DNA from: Pseudoscardovia radai
Lineage (GTDB): Bacteria; Actinomycetota; Actinomycetes; Actinomycetales; Bifidobacteriaceae
DNA length: 64,000 nucleotides
Assembly (NCBI RefSeq): GCF_002259605.1
Contig: NZ_MWWR01000006.1
Location: forward strand, 1-64,000
Direction: 5' to 3'
The position numbers and the translations under genes were made by a program. Positions 26,597-34,202 of this stretch are shown piece by piece. The stretch's first letter is position 1. The number at the start of each line of letters is the position of its first letter. The notes below the pieces were generated by a model, which was given only the letters and a program-made list of their open reading frames with translations, was not told the DNA's origin and searched no databases.

Positions 26597-26662
26597 GGCC
26601 GTCCCCGGATTTGCACCGGGACGCGGGGCTATGGGCAACCCCGCGCGCACTACACGACAGCC
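26597..26662 (-). ncRNA. tRNA-like RNA element in the late operon
   Basis: On the minus strand GGCTGTC (26662-26656) can pair over 7 bp (one G-U) with GACGGCC (26603-26597). Just inside the 3' arm is a T-arm-like hairpin CCCGG-TGCAAAT-CCGGG (5-bp stem, 7-base loop). The middle has a short D-arm-like hairpin and a CGGGG/CCCCG stem with a loop of 10 bases that includes TTGCC. The total is 66 bases, shorter than a normal tRNA, and no clean anticodon loop forms. It could be a decayed phage tRNA, a tRNA-like structure, or chance. Confidence 0.35.
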
Positions 26663-26699
26663 ACACGCCCCCTCACACGGACGGGGCAAGATTTTGTTG

Positions 26700-27056
26700 C
26701 TATGCGTCGTTTCCCGCATGCTCGTCGCCCTCGCGACTCATGCGGGAACGCGCACCCGGAAGGTACATGCCTCGCGCCGAGTTCTTCTCGAACACACGCC
26801 CGCAAGACAGTCGCAGCTCGTCTGGCGTGATCTCGTAGGCGTCAATGAGGTTGGCCAGTGTCTGCAACACATCAGCCAGCTCATCCAGCATGGCGCGCCG
26901 GTTCACGTCCGAGCCGTCCTTGACCCACGCCTTACCAGCCTCGGCAAGCTCAGCCGCCTCCTCCAGACACTTCAGCACCTGCCACTTATCCGCCTTCTGA
27001 TGGCTCGCATCGAACACTGCCATCGCAGGGAACGCCACCGTATCAAGCCGTGCCAT
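26700..27056 (-). CDS. MazG-like nucleotide pyrophosphohydrolase-type protein
   Basis: This 118-aa protein has the helical metal-binding pattern of the all-alpha NTP pyrophosphatase family: EEAAELAEAG followed about 25 residues later by LDELADVLQTLANL. Such enzymes hydrolyse nucleoside triphosphates; in phages they may alter nucleotide or alarmone pools. Start ATG 27056 overlaps the upstream gene; an earlier ATG at 27092 is possible. The C-terminal 40 residues are basic and not part of the core fold. Confidence 0.75.
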   Translation of the reverse strand: MARLDTVAFPAMAVFDASHQKADKWQVLKCLEEAAELAEAGKAWVKDGSDVNRRAMLDELADVLQTLANLIDAYEITPDELRLSCGRVFEKNSARGMYLPGARSRMSREGDEHAGNDA

Positions 27057-27303
27057 CGCACCCACTCCGATCCGTGACGAGTTCCATGGCACGGTCGCCC
27101 AAGTGGAAGCGGAGGCGCTTCATCAGCACGTCCGCATACTCACGGATCGCACGCTCCTGGTCACTCATGAGCTCCTCCTCGCCGGACTCCTCCAACTCAC
27201 GGAAATGCACAGCCCTGTAGTCCGAGAGCCTCTCCCTCCTGCCCACGAGCTCCCTGTACTCGTCGACCATGCGCATCAGATACCCGGGAATGCCATCAGA
27301 CAT
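27043..27303 (-). CDS. Small helical phage protein
   Basis: This 86-aa protein begins MSDGIPGYLMRMVDEYRELV and continues with charged helices (RRERLSDY, EEELMSDQERAIREYADVL). The pattern resembles small phage proteins that are widespread but of unknown role. ATG 27303 has AAGGAAGG upstream. It overlaps the MazG-like gene by 14 bases, which suggests co-translation. Confidence 0.7.
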   Translation of the reverse strand: MSDGIPGYLMRMVDEYRELVGRRERLSDYRAVHFRELEESGEEELMSDQERAIREYADVLMKRLRFHLGDRAMELVTDRSGCDGTA

Positions 27304-27332
27304 GACCCCACCTTCCTTTCAGATATGCGAAA

Positions 27333-27381
27333 GCCCCGCCGGAGCGGGGCCAATTACAAGAAAAGCCGCCAGAAGGCGGCT
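27333..27381 (-). terminator. Two stacked terminator hairpins
   Basis: On the minus strand AGCCGCC-TTCT-GGCGGCT (27381-27364) is followed by TTTTCTTG. A second hairpin GCCCCGC-TCCG-GCGGGGC (27350-27333) is followed by TTTCG. They separate the Panacea/membrane pair from the capsid operon. Confidence 0.8.
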
Positions 27382-27407
27382 AGAAAAAAACGAACAAGGT
27401 GAATCGC

Positions 27408-27722
27408 CTATCGCGATTTGCCGAACAAGTAGCCCAGGGACGTCGTCGTGACGACCTTGAGCATATCCACCACGGAATCGACCACGCCGGACTTCCCGTC
27501 GGGGAAGAACACGCTCGCAACGGCGAGGACGACGACCAGGAAGATGCAGACGTTGACGAACGAGCTGGCGCTTTGGTTCCGGAAATTTTCCACGCCCCAC
27601 GCATGCCTCTGCTCCGGGGTCGGGGCCGGGGCCGCCTGCATCGCGTCACCGTCCCTGCTTTCGGACGGCGGCACGTCCTCCGTCGCATCGTCCGGGATGC
27701 CTCCGGTGCCCTCAGCGGCCAT
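27408..27722 (-). CDS. Small membrane protein paired with the Panacea gene
   Basis: This 104-aa protein has an acidic N-terminus, one strong hydrophobic segment at about residues 53-73 (FVNVCIFLVVVLAVASVFF) and a C-terminal amphipathic helix ending LGYLFGKSR. It overlaps the Panacea gene by 11 bases and has no ribosome site of its own, so translation must be coupled. Panacea-domain antitoxins are known to partner with various toxins, including small membrane-damaging ones, so this could be the toxin. A simple phage membrane protein is the alternative. Confidence 0.7.
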   Translation of the reverse strand: MAAEGTGGIPDDATEDVPPSESRDGDAMQAAPAPTPEQRHAWGVENFRNQSASSFVNVCIFLVVVLAVASVFFPDGKSGVVDSVVDMLKVVTTTSLGYLFGKSR

Positions 27723-28236
27723 GGGGCGCGCCCGTCAGGAGATGGTCGAACGTGGTGTCATCCGTCATGTCCACCTCGTCCACGTACAGGTGGCCCCCGT
27801 CGTTAGCCTTCGACCAGGCGGAGCCGGGGAGATGCGTCACGCGGCTGAGGTACACGGCGTCATAGCCCTTCATCCTGTCCCAGACGACGTCCAGGACGGA
27901 CCTGAGGGCCGGGCTTGAGCCCTCGTCGATCACATAGGACTTGCCCAGCGCGTCCTGCGCGTACCGCGTTATCCTGCCCGAGCGAAACCCCTTGAACTCG
28001 ACGTAGACGCTCGGGCACACAGGACCGTACCTCCACGCCTGGAACCTCTCGGACACCAGGCGCCTCCCCGTGTTCCGCTGGTACATGCAGCACACGAAGA
28101 ACAACAGCTTCTGCAACTTCATGGGCGTCACCGGGACGCCGTCGCGGAACGAACGCGCCAGGATGGCGTTCGCGATATAGGAAGGAGGCACGCCGGCACC
28201 GGACAGACCACCAGTGTTCGAATCATCGCAGGCCAT
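27712..28236 (-). CDS. Panacea-domain (SocA/DUF4065-like) protein
   Basis: This 174-aa protein has the typical Panacea features: IANAILARSFRDGVPVTPMK, then LQKLLFFVCCMYQ at about residues 41-53, and FQAWRYGPVCPSVYVEFK at about 66-83. In the family this domain neutralises toxins or acts as an adaptor for proteolysis. It is the first gene of a pair with the membrane protein. ATG 28236 follows AAAGGAGC. It lies in the late region, between a head gene and the capsid genes, an unusual place for a lysogeny-type cassette. Confidence 0.85.
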   Translation of the reverse strand: MACDDSNTGGLSGAGVPPSYIANAILARSFRDGVPVTPMKLQKLLFFVCCMYQRNTGRRLVSERFQAWRYGPVCPSVYVEFKGFRSGRITRYAQDALGKSYVIDEGSSPALRSVLDVVWDRMKGYDAVYLSRVTHLPGSAWSKANDGGHLYVDEVDMTDDTTFDHLLTGAPHGR

Positions 28237-28297
28237 GTCCGCTCCTTTCGCCGTTCCAGACCTTCACAACCCCAAGTTACTCCCGCGGGCGGCAGGT

Positions 28298-28573
28298 TCA
28301 AAGCTTTCCCTCTTTTTTCAGTCGTCTGTACTCGGCCTGCAGTTTGAAGGTGTTGACGGGCTTGCCGGCACGGTACAAGGCTATCGCATGACTGCTCACC
28401 CATTTATGCTCATCAGGGTCCTGTGGAGTAATGCCAAGTTCACGCTGGCGTTTAGCCTGTTCCTCCGGATCCGTTATCGGGCGGAGCACCGGGAGACGGT
28501 AGTCGAGCGGGCCGTCGAAGTCCTGATCCCAGTCCTTGGGGTCATCCCCATACACATGCGGTTTGTCAGCCAT
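28298..28573 (-). CDS. Small acidic protein directly after the MuF-ADP-ribosyltransferase gene
   Basis: This 91-aa protein starts MADKPHVYGDDPKDWDQDFDG and has an acidic N-terminal half and a basic C-terminal helix. I recognise no family. Its start is 12 bases after the stop of the toxin-bearing head gene with AGAGGAG upstream. This is where immunity genes of capsid-linked polymorphic toxins usually lie, so it is a candidate immunity protein; that is inference from position only. Confidence 0.7.
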   Translation of the reverse strand: MADKPHVYGDDPKDWDQDFDGPLDYRLPVLRPITDPEEQAKRQRELGITPQDPDEHKWVSSHAIALYRAGKPVNTFKLQAEYRRLKKEGKL

Positions 28574-28585
28574 CTGGAGCTCCTC

Positions 28586-30118
28586 TCATAACTTCCCCAC
28601 GCCCTCACGGAAACGCGTATAAGCGATTATATCGCCTTTTTCGTCGGTTGCCGCTCCAAGAAACTCGAGGCTTCCTCCGCGCGGCAGAAGGATCTCGAGC
28701 TGCCCCTCCCCTTTGTCGCTCTTTACGCCTTCGAGGTACAGGCAGTGGGTGTTCTGAGGCACGAGGATGCGCACGACCATCTTCTCCTGCGCGGCATCCT
28801 GTTGGCCGTGGCTTATGTCAACGCCGTCCTTCTTGAGCGTCGTTGACATGAAACCGGGGACATCGAAAGTTTCCCCATCCTCCTTGTTAAGGAGCTCTTC
28901 AGGTGAGGTGACGCCGAACGTGTCGAATCGCATGTACCGGCTGACGCTGAACTGCTGGATCGTCCGGCTCCGACCAATGACGGAGTCCAGCACCGAAGCT
29001 TCCTCCGCGACGCCTTGCGGAAGCTCGCCATCCGCGAACAACGCAGCGTTGATGCGTTTGAAGCTGCCGCTCTTCCACCTGCGCACCGCCGAACGCTGGG
29101 CTCGCGTGAACCCACTCCTCAACCCCTCGAGGTCGTCCGCCCGCGCGGAGAGATGCCTAAGCGACCGTGGAGTGATGCCAACCCAGCTGGTCGGGTCGGA
29201 CAGCGCATCAGAGGCGTCCTGCGCCAGGGGCGCCGCGTCCGTGACCATGCCGCCGCCGATCCGCCGCATGACGCTCAGGATGTCCTTGTACGAGTAGTTC
29301 CCGGCGCCACGCTCCGCGTCAAGCCTCGACCTCGCGGCCGTGTACAGGCGCTGGTACGGGTCAGGGTCGTAGCCGGACAGCTCCTGCTTGCCGAAGCTCG
29401 GCTCGATCATGCAGTCGCAGTGCCGGTGGTAAGTGCTCCCCAGCCCCGCGGATTGGGCCGTCCAGTACACGAAGCCGCGGCCGGCGAGCATCGTGCAGAA
29501 CGCGCACGTCACCGCGCCACGCGGCACGCGAGCATACCTCGGTTTCGCGGGGTCGCGCCTGACGAGAGTCTGCGTCCGGTCCCTCGCCCCTTGGCGGATC
29601 ATGTCGCCTGCGACCTGCTGCCAGTCCTCCATGGACATCGCGCCGCCATCATGTGCGGAGCCGCTGGCGGCGATCCGCCAGAAGTCATCGATGGCAAGGC
29701 CATGCCCCTGCCCGTTCATGAGCTCTGTGAACGTGAGGCCGGGCTCGTCGGTGTTGGTCGAGCCTCCGGCGACCCTGTAGAGCGTCCTGTCCGGGTCGAT
29801 GGTGCCCGGGTGTTCGAAGCCCGGGAGGTCAACACCGTGCTTCTGCCAGAGAGAGCGCACCGTGTCGTAGTAGTTGTCGGCGAGCTGCCCCGCCGCCCTT
29901 GTCTCCTCCCTGATGAGGTAGGGGATGTCCTGGCGGTGGATGCCGCCAGCGTCATAGGCCTGCTCGATTTCCTCCGAGAGCTCGTCGGCGAGGTTCTGGA
30001 GTTCGTCCTGGTATTCCCGCCACGCGGCGTCGAGTTCCCTGCGGAGTCCGGGATCGCTGGACGTGGACAGGCCGCCGCCCTCTGGGCTGAACGCGTCACT
30101 GCTGCCCGCCATCGGCAC
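28586..30118 (-). CDS. MuF/VG15-type head morphogenesis protein fused to an ADP-ribosyltransferase domain
   Basis: This 510-aa protein has two parts. Residues about 20-290 match minor head proteins placed after the portal, with a Cys/His cluster CAFCTMLAGRGFVY and STYHRHCDC. The C-terminal 150 residues look like a mono-ADP-ribosyltransferase: an Arg in YMRF (about 395), the strand motif VPGFMSTTL (about 424, STT instead of STS), and GQLEILLPRG (about 476) giving a Q-x-E with the catalytic Glu. Such domains move ADP-ribose from NAD to a protein target. Placed on a capsid protein it could be carried into the host cell with phage DNA. Start may be GTG 30118 or ATG 30112; the gene overlaps the portal gene by 23 bases. 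Confidence 0.85.
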   Translation of the reverse strand: MPMAGSSDAFSPEGGGLSTSSDPGLRRELDAAWREYQDELQNLADELSEEIEQAYDAGGIHRQDIPYLIREETRAAGQLADNYYDTVRSLWQKHGVDLPGFEHPGTIDPDRTLYRVAGGSTNTDEPGLTFTELMNGQGHGLAIDDFWRIAASGSAHDGGAMSMEDWQQVAGDMIRQGARDRTQTLVRRDPAKPRYARVPRGAVTCAFCTMLAGRGFVYWTAQSAGLGSTYHRHCDCMIEPSFGKQELSGYDPDPYQRLYTAARSRLDAERGAGNYSYKDILSVMRRIGGGMVTDAAPLAQDASDALSDPTSWVGITPRSLRHLSARADDLEGLRSGFTRAQRSAVRRWKSGSFKRINAALFADGELPQGVAEEASVLDSVIGRSRTIQQFSVSRYMRFDTFGVTSPEELLNKEDGETFDVPGFMSTTLKKDGVDISHGQQDAAQEKMVVRILVPQNTHCLYLEGVKSDKGEGQLEILLPRGGSLEFLGAATDEKGDIIAYTRFREGVGKL

Positions 30119-31553
30119 CCCCGTTCACCGTGTCCCGCCCGGTCTGTTCGCCGGTCGGGGTGGGGCGGGTGATCGCGTCGATGCGCGCCTGCGCGCGCTG
30201 CTCCTGCTCGCGCGACCTCACCCCCGCGATCTCCGCCTCGTCCAGGCCGAGACGGCGCAGGGCGACGTCGCTCCCAGCGTACGCCTGGTTCACGCTCGCG
30301 ACCTTCGTGTAGAAGTCCGCGCGTGCCGCGTCGCTCACCACCCGGGTCGGCGCCCACACCGGGGACACGCCCTCCAGGACTGGCACGTCCGTCGTGCCGT
30401 TCCTCAACTGGACGGCCATGCGCATCGCCTGCATCAGCGCGTCCCCGAACACGACGTTCTGCCGGTCGGCGACACGGGTCAGCTCGTTCTCGCTCGCCGC
30501 CAGGGCCTCAGCGCTCGTCGGGTTCGACAGGCGGATGCCCAGACGCTCCGCGGGGATGTCCGTCTCCGCGCTGGCGAGCATCGCAATCGTCTCCAGCATG
30601 TCGCCGTGCGGCTGCATGCTCGCCTGCGTCACCTGCCGCATCTCCGGCACCAGCCCGTCCTCGTCACGGCTGACCGCGTTCACGCTGCTCACGAGGCTCT
30701 TCCACGTGCCGGCGGTGAACGCGTTCGGGTCGAGCCCGAGGAACCACAGGCGCGGCGCGCTGTAAAACTCGGCCGTGGCCTCCATGCGCACCATCGTACG
30801 GAACGCCATGTCGATGAGCGCCATGAGCGACCTGTTGATGCGGCTACGCCCGAACGGCCTGTCCATCTGCGCGTCGTACACGAACGGCACGACGCCCACA
30901 CCCCGGAGCACTGTCTCGTGCAGTTCCCCGACCCACTCGCCGCCCACCCTGTGACACTCCCAGTTCCTGCCGGGCAGCCACACCGTGAACGCCGTGATGC
31001 GGCCGTTCTCGTCGTCGTCCGTGATTGTCAGCGCGCCCTCCATGCGTCGGCGGGCAGGGTCCCACAGGCCGGCCGACCAGTCGGCGGAACGGGGCACGAC
31101 CAACGGCGTGGGCTCCGGCTCCTCCGGGTCAAGGTCGACAGTGAGGAAGGAGCACGAGTGCTTGTAGCAGCTGACGATCGCCTCGCCGACGTCCGTGGCC
31201 AGACGGTTCGCGGCGCAGATGTCCGAGACTCCATCCGGGTCGCCGTCCGGTGTGGCGAACCCGCGGAACACGCTCTTGTCGGAGAGCGCGCGGACGCTTT
31301 TCTGCGCCCAGCCGACGACGTTCCCGGCGCGCGAGCGGATGTTCGGCGGGATGCTTATCCCATAGTCACGGAACCGGTTCCGCGCGTCGTAGTATGCGCT
31401 GCGCAGCACATTGCGCGGGTACTTGTCCCGCCAGACGCGTAGGAGACGGCGCGTGACCGCAAGATCACCTCCGGGCATGCCGTCGATGCTTGTCACGTCG
31501 GCGGACTCCACCGCAATGAACGGCTTGCCCGCGTGCATGGACATGTCAGGCAT
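30096..31553 (-). CDS. Portal protein (SPP1 gp6-like)
   Basis: This 485-aa protein forms the ring through which DNA enters the head. It has RNVLRSAYYDARNRFRDYG and IRSRAGNVVGWAQKSVRALSD in the N-terminal part and a helical wing with LSNPTSAEALAASENELTRVAD, which is typical of portals. It lies immediately after the large terminase and before the head morphogenesis gene. The start at 31553 has only a weak ribosome site; a second ATG nearby (31544) is possible. Confidence 0.9.
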   Translation of the reverse strand: MPDMSMHAGKPFIAVESADVTSIDGMPGGDLAVTRRLLRVWRDKYPRNVLRSAYYDARNRFRDYGISIPPNIRSRAGNVVGWAQKSVRALSDKSVFRGFATPDGDPDGVSDICAANRLATDVGEAIVSCYKHSCSFLTVDLDPEEPEPTPLVVPRSADWSAGLWDPARRRMEGALTITDDDENGRITAFTVWLPGRNWECHRVGGEWVGELHETVLRGVGVVPFVYDAQMDRPFGRSRINRSLMALIDMAFRTMVRMEATAEFYSAPRLWFLGLDPNAFTAGTWKSLVSSVNAVSRDEDGLVPEMRQVTQASMQPHGDMLETIAMLASAETDIPAERLGIRLSNPTSAEALAASENELTRVADRQNVVFGDALMQAMRMAVQLRNGTTDVPVLEGVSPVWAPTRVVSDAARADFYTKVASVNQAYAGSDVALRRLGLDEAEIAGVRSREQEQRAQARIDAITRPTPTGEQTGRDTVNGGADGGQQ

Positions 31554-31555
31554 TT

Positions 31556-32998
31556 TCAGACCATCACTTTCTGCTGTCTGCCGGGGTGCCTCCGGCTGGT
31601 GAACGCGCCGTGCAGCGCGAGGGTCACCGCGACCAGGGGGCTTATGTCAATGTCAGATCCGGTGCGCTGCCACGCGGTCATGCCGCCCTGTCCGACGGTG
31701 CGGAGGGTGGCGCGCAGCGCGGCGTCCGCGAGCGCCGGCTGGTCCGCTGCCGGCAGGTGCGTGACAGTGCGCGCGCCGAGCATGTCGAGCATGCGGCCGG
31801 TCGCCTGGGCGATGTCCCTCGCGCCGGTGACCGTGACCTTGACATGCCGGGCCTTGAGGTCGGGCAGGAGGCTGAGCGCCGGGCTCTGAGCGTCGATGAC
31901 GACGGCGGAAGCATGCGGCCACCTGTCTGCGAGCCAGTCGACCGCCCACCGCGTGCCATGCTCGTGCACGCCCTGGCATGCGGCGAGTTCGACGTGCGCG
32001 GTGCCGTCCGGGTAGCGGGCGCACGCTCCGATGCTGATCTCCGACCGGTCGGGCGGCATGTCCACGCCGAAGCTGACGGTGCCGCCGTCCGGCCGTGCCG
32101 TGACTTCGGTCGCCTTCCACGTCTCCGGGGTGATGACCCCGGCACCGCCGGTCTCGTCCCAGATGCCCAAGGCCTCGCGGCGGAAGTCATCCTCGGGCAG
32201 GAGCTGGCGCATGCGGATGATGCTGTCCTCGCTGGTGCGCAGCGGGTAGCTGGGGTTGGCCTTGGCCCATGCCTCGCGGTCGTCGCTGTCGCAGTCGCGC
32301 GGCGCGGCGAGCTCGACGTAGGCCATGCCTTTCGCGTTGCCGGCCTGCGCCTGGCGGCGCTTCGTAGCGAACACGTCCGACGGGTCGCCCGGCTTAGGCG
32401 GGTTGCCAAGGAACACGGCCAGCGGGTCTGTCGCGGTGTTCATGACCGGGATCATGTTCGACAGGGCGCGGTCGGTGAGGATCTGTGATTCGTCGAAGAC
32501 CTCGACGTCGGCGCCGTGCAGGCCGCGGCCGAAGCCGTTCTCGCGCGCGCCGAACATGATGCGGCTCCCGTTGGCGAACACGATCTCCTGCTGGCCGTTC
32601 GCGCGGCGGATGTGGTCGATGTGCCGCGCCACGGCCGGCATCTGAGCCAGAGAGCACATGTCCGCGAAAGTCTCGTCCGACGTGCGCGTGTGATGCGCCG
32701 TCCAGATGACCTTCAGGCCGGGGCTGAGCATGCACTTGACGAAGAAGGCGGTGCCGAGCGTGTATGTCTTGCCGATCTGGCGGCATGAGCTGACGGTGAG
32801 GCCACCCTGCCCGCAGCAGTAGCGGCCGTCCGAATCGCGGCTGAAGAGGATCCACAGGAGCCCGGCCTGCCACGGGTCGTAGTCGATGCCCATGCGGGCG
32901 GCGACGGTGCGGATGCGGTCGAAGTCGCTTCGGACGGCCTGTTCTTCCGGCCATTCGAGGACGGCGGCGACCTCAGACAATCGCCTTCCCCGCGCCAT
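31556..32998 (-). CDS. Terminase large subunit
   Basis: This 480-aa motor-nuclease packages DNA. The ATPase domain has a Walker A variant SSCRQIGKTYT (about residues 68-78), a Walker B VEVFDES (about 164-170), and motif FLGNPPKPGDPSD. The nuclease domain starts near 285 with FGVDMPPDRSE, where the Asp binds metal. ATG 32998 follows AGGAGG and overlaps the upstream gene by 26 bases. The nearby HNH gene fits cos-type packaging. Confidence 0.92.
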   Translation of the reverse strand: MARGRRLSEVAAVLEWPEEQAVRSDFDRIRTVAARMGIDYDPWQAGLLWILFSRDSDGRYCCGQGGLTVSSCRQIGKTYTLGTAFFVKCMLSPGLKVIWTAHHTRTSDETFADMCSLAQMPAVARHIDHIRRANGQQEIVFANGSRIMFGARENGFGRGLHGADVEVFDESQILTDRALSNMIPVMNTATDPLAVFLGNPPKPGDPSDVFATKRRQAQAGNAKGMAYVELAAPRDCDSDDREAWAKANPSYPLRTSEDSIIRMRQLLPEDDFRREALGIWDETGGAGVITPETWKATEVTARPDGGTVSFGVDMPPDRSEISIGACARYPDGTAHVELAACQGVHEHGTRWAVDWLADRWPHASAVVIDAQSPALSLLPDLKARHVKVTVTGARDIAQATGRMLDMLGARTVTHLPAADQPALADAALRATLRTVGQGGMTAWQRTGSDIDISPLVAVTLALHGAFTSRRHPGRQQKVMV

Positions 32999-33434
32999 CG
33001 CCGGCCTCCTGTGTCAGATTCTGAGTGTCCGCATCATCGCCCGCGTCGATGTCGAGGAGCGGGTCGCCGCCCTCGAGCCGGTCGAGGCGTTCCACGACCG
33101 CGATCAGCTGGCGGCTTATCGCCGCCAGGGCGTTCGCCGGCGTATCCGGGTCATCCAAGGCCTGCGAGAGGCGGTCGCGGTTACGGCGCAGCACGTCCTC
33201 GAGGCTTTCGTCCATCATGCGCTTGAATTCGTCACGGCTCAGGTCCGGGCGCTCTTTCGCCTGTTTGGGCTTGGGTGCTGGCTTCGCGGTTTCTGCCGCC
33301 GGCGGCCGCGTGCCGTCGGCCTTGGCCTTGCGTGCCCTGACCTTCGCCTTGTTGCGGCATTTCTCCGAGCAGTACTTCTGCGGCTTCCCGCCGCCGCGGG
33401 GGCGGAATTCGGAGCCGCATATGATGCATTTCAT
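32973..33434 (-). CDS. Probable terminase small subunit with zinc-ribbon N-terminus
   Basis: This 153-aa protein starts with CIICGSEF and YCSEKCRNKAK, a four-cysteine zinc site (about residues 3-27), followed by a basic Ala/Pro/Lys linker and a helical C-terminus (SRDEFKRMMDESLEDVLRR). It directly precedes and overlaps the large subunit gene, so a DNA-recognising small subunit is likely, although the zinc ribbon is unusual for that role. ATG 33434 follows GGAGC. Confidence 0.7.
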   Translation of the reverse strand: MKCIICGSEFRPRGGGKPQKYCSEKCRNKAKVRARKAKADGTRPPAAETAKPAPKPKQAKERPDLSRDEFKRMMDESLEDVLRRNRDRLSQALDDPDTPANALAAISRQLIAVVERLDRLEGGDPLLDIDAGDDADTQNLTQEAGDGAGKAIV

Positions 33435-33436
33435 CC

Positions 33437-33636
33437 CTAGCTCCGTTCCGTTCCGTTCGCCTGTGGTTCCGTTCCGTTCCTTTGGGGGAGGTAGTGGCCC
33501 TTTGCCCGGGGGGGCCGCGGCCGGGCGGCGGGGGTCACCCGCCCACCCACCTCGAACGACTGTTCGAAGAACACCTGTTTACGCACGAACGTTCGAAAAT
33601 CTTGTCCGTTTGTGCGAACGCATGCGATGCAATGCA
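33437..33636. other. Repeat-rich gap between the HNH and small terminase genes; candidate cos region
   Basis: This 200-base stretch contains a run of TTCCG units (about 33441-33480), a G/C homopolymer patch, TCGAAC-GACT-GTTCGA (33552-33567) and the perfect palindrome CGAACGTTCG (33586-33595). A small frame (33437-33679) overlaps the HNH gene and is not convincing. cos sites of HNH-encoding phages usually lie next to the terminase genes, so this is a reasonable place for one. Confidence 0.4.
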
Positions 33637-33975
33637 TCACCATTCGCTCGCACGGTTGCGGCGCGAGCTCGCGCGCCACTCAGCCGACGGCTCCACGCCC
33701 TGGAGCATGGAGCGCGCCGCCTCGGGCGACCGTGCGCCGCGCCTCTCGTTGCAGATCCGATGCGCGAGCCGCACGTTGTCCCAGTCGAACGGGTCGCCGC
33801 CTCGGCTGACCGGCACGACCTCGTCCACCTCACCGCTCCACGGGTGGCCGGGCGGCAGGCTCTTGTCCACCGGCCGGCCGCACAGCCAGCACACGTCGTA
33901 GGCGGCGAGCACGCGCTTGCGCAGACGAGTGCGGCGGCTGCCGTTGCGTCGGCGCGGGTTGCTCTTGGATGTCAT
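33637..33975 (-). CDS. HNH endonuclease
   Basis: This 112-aa nuclease has a basic N-terminus (KSNPRRRNGSRRTRLRKRV) and an HNH core: CWLCGRPV, then EVDEVVPVSRGGD, WDNVRLAHRICNERRG. The usual first His is replaced by Asp-Glu (VDEVVP) in this copy, as in some phage members, so activity should be checked. HNH proteins beside the terminase stimulate cleavage at cos. ATG 33975 follows GGAGG. Confidence 0.85.
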   Translation of the reverse strand: MTSKSNPRRRNGSRRTRLRKRVLAAYDVCWLCGRPVDKSLPPGHPWSGEVDEVVPVSRGGDPFDWDNVRLAHRICNERRGARSPEAARSMLQGVEPSAEWRASSRRNRASEW

Positions 33976-34159
33976 GGTGGGGCCTCCGGTATCGGGCCGG
34001 CACGCGCGTATACACTGCGGCGGGAGGTCTGGGGCGCCTGAAAAGGGACGAAGGACGCCCCGGGGGTTGCGCGCCGCCACCTGGTGGCGGGCCCCGTGCG
34101 CATCCGGGCGGCTGGGGAAATCAACACCAAAAAGCCACGCCGCTCGCGGATACGACGAA

Positions 34160-34181
34160 GGCCAGCCCCATAGGACTGGCC
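34160..34181 (-). terminator. Hairpin closing the early operon
   Basis: GGCCAG (34160-34165) pairs with CTGGCC (34176-34181) around a 10-base loop. It is between the early gene block (stop 34203) and the HNH gene, so it may separate early from late transcription; a late promoter is expected in 33976-34160. Confidence 0.5.
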
Positions 34182-34202
34182 AACACTACTAACAATAGCG
34201 TT

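Noticed and set aside
33437-33679. 80-codon minus-strand frame between the HNH and small terminase genes
   Set aside because: It overlaps the HNH gene by 43 bases in another frame, is made of basic low-complexity residues and has no ribosome site; the stretch fits a non-coding packaging region better.
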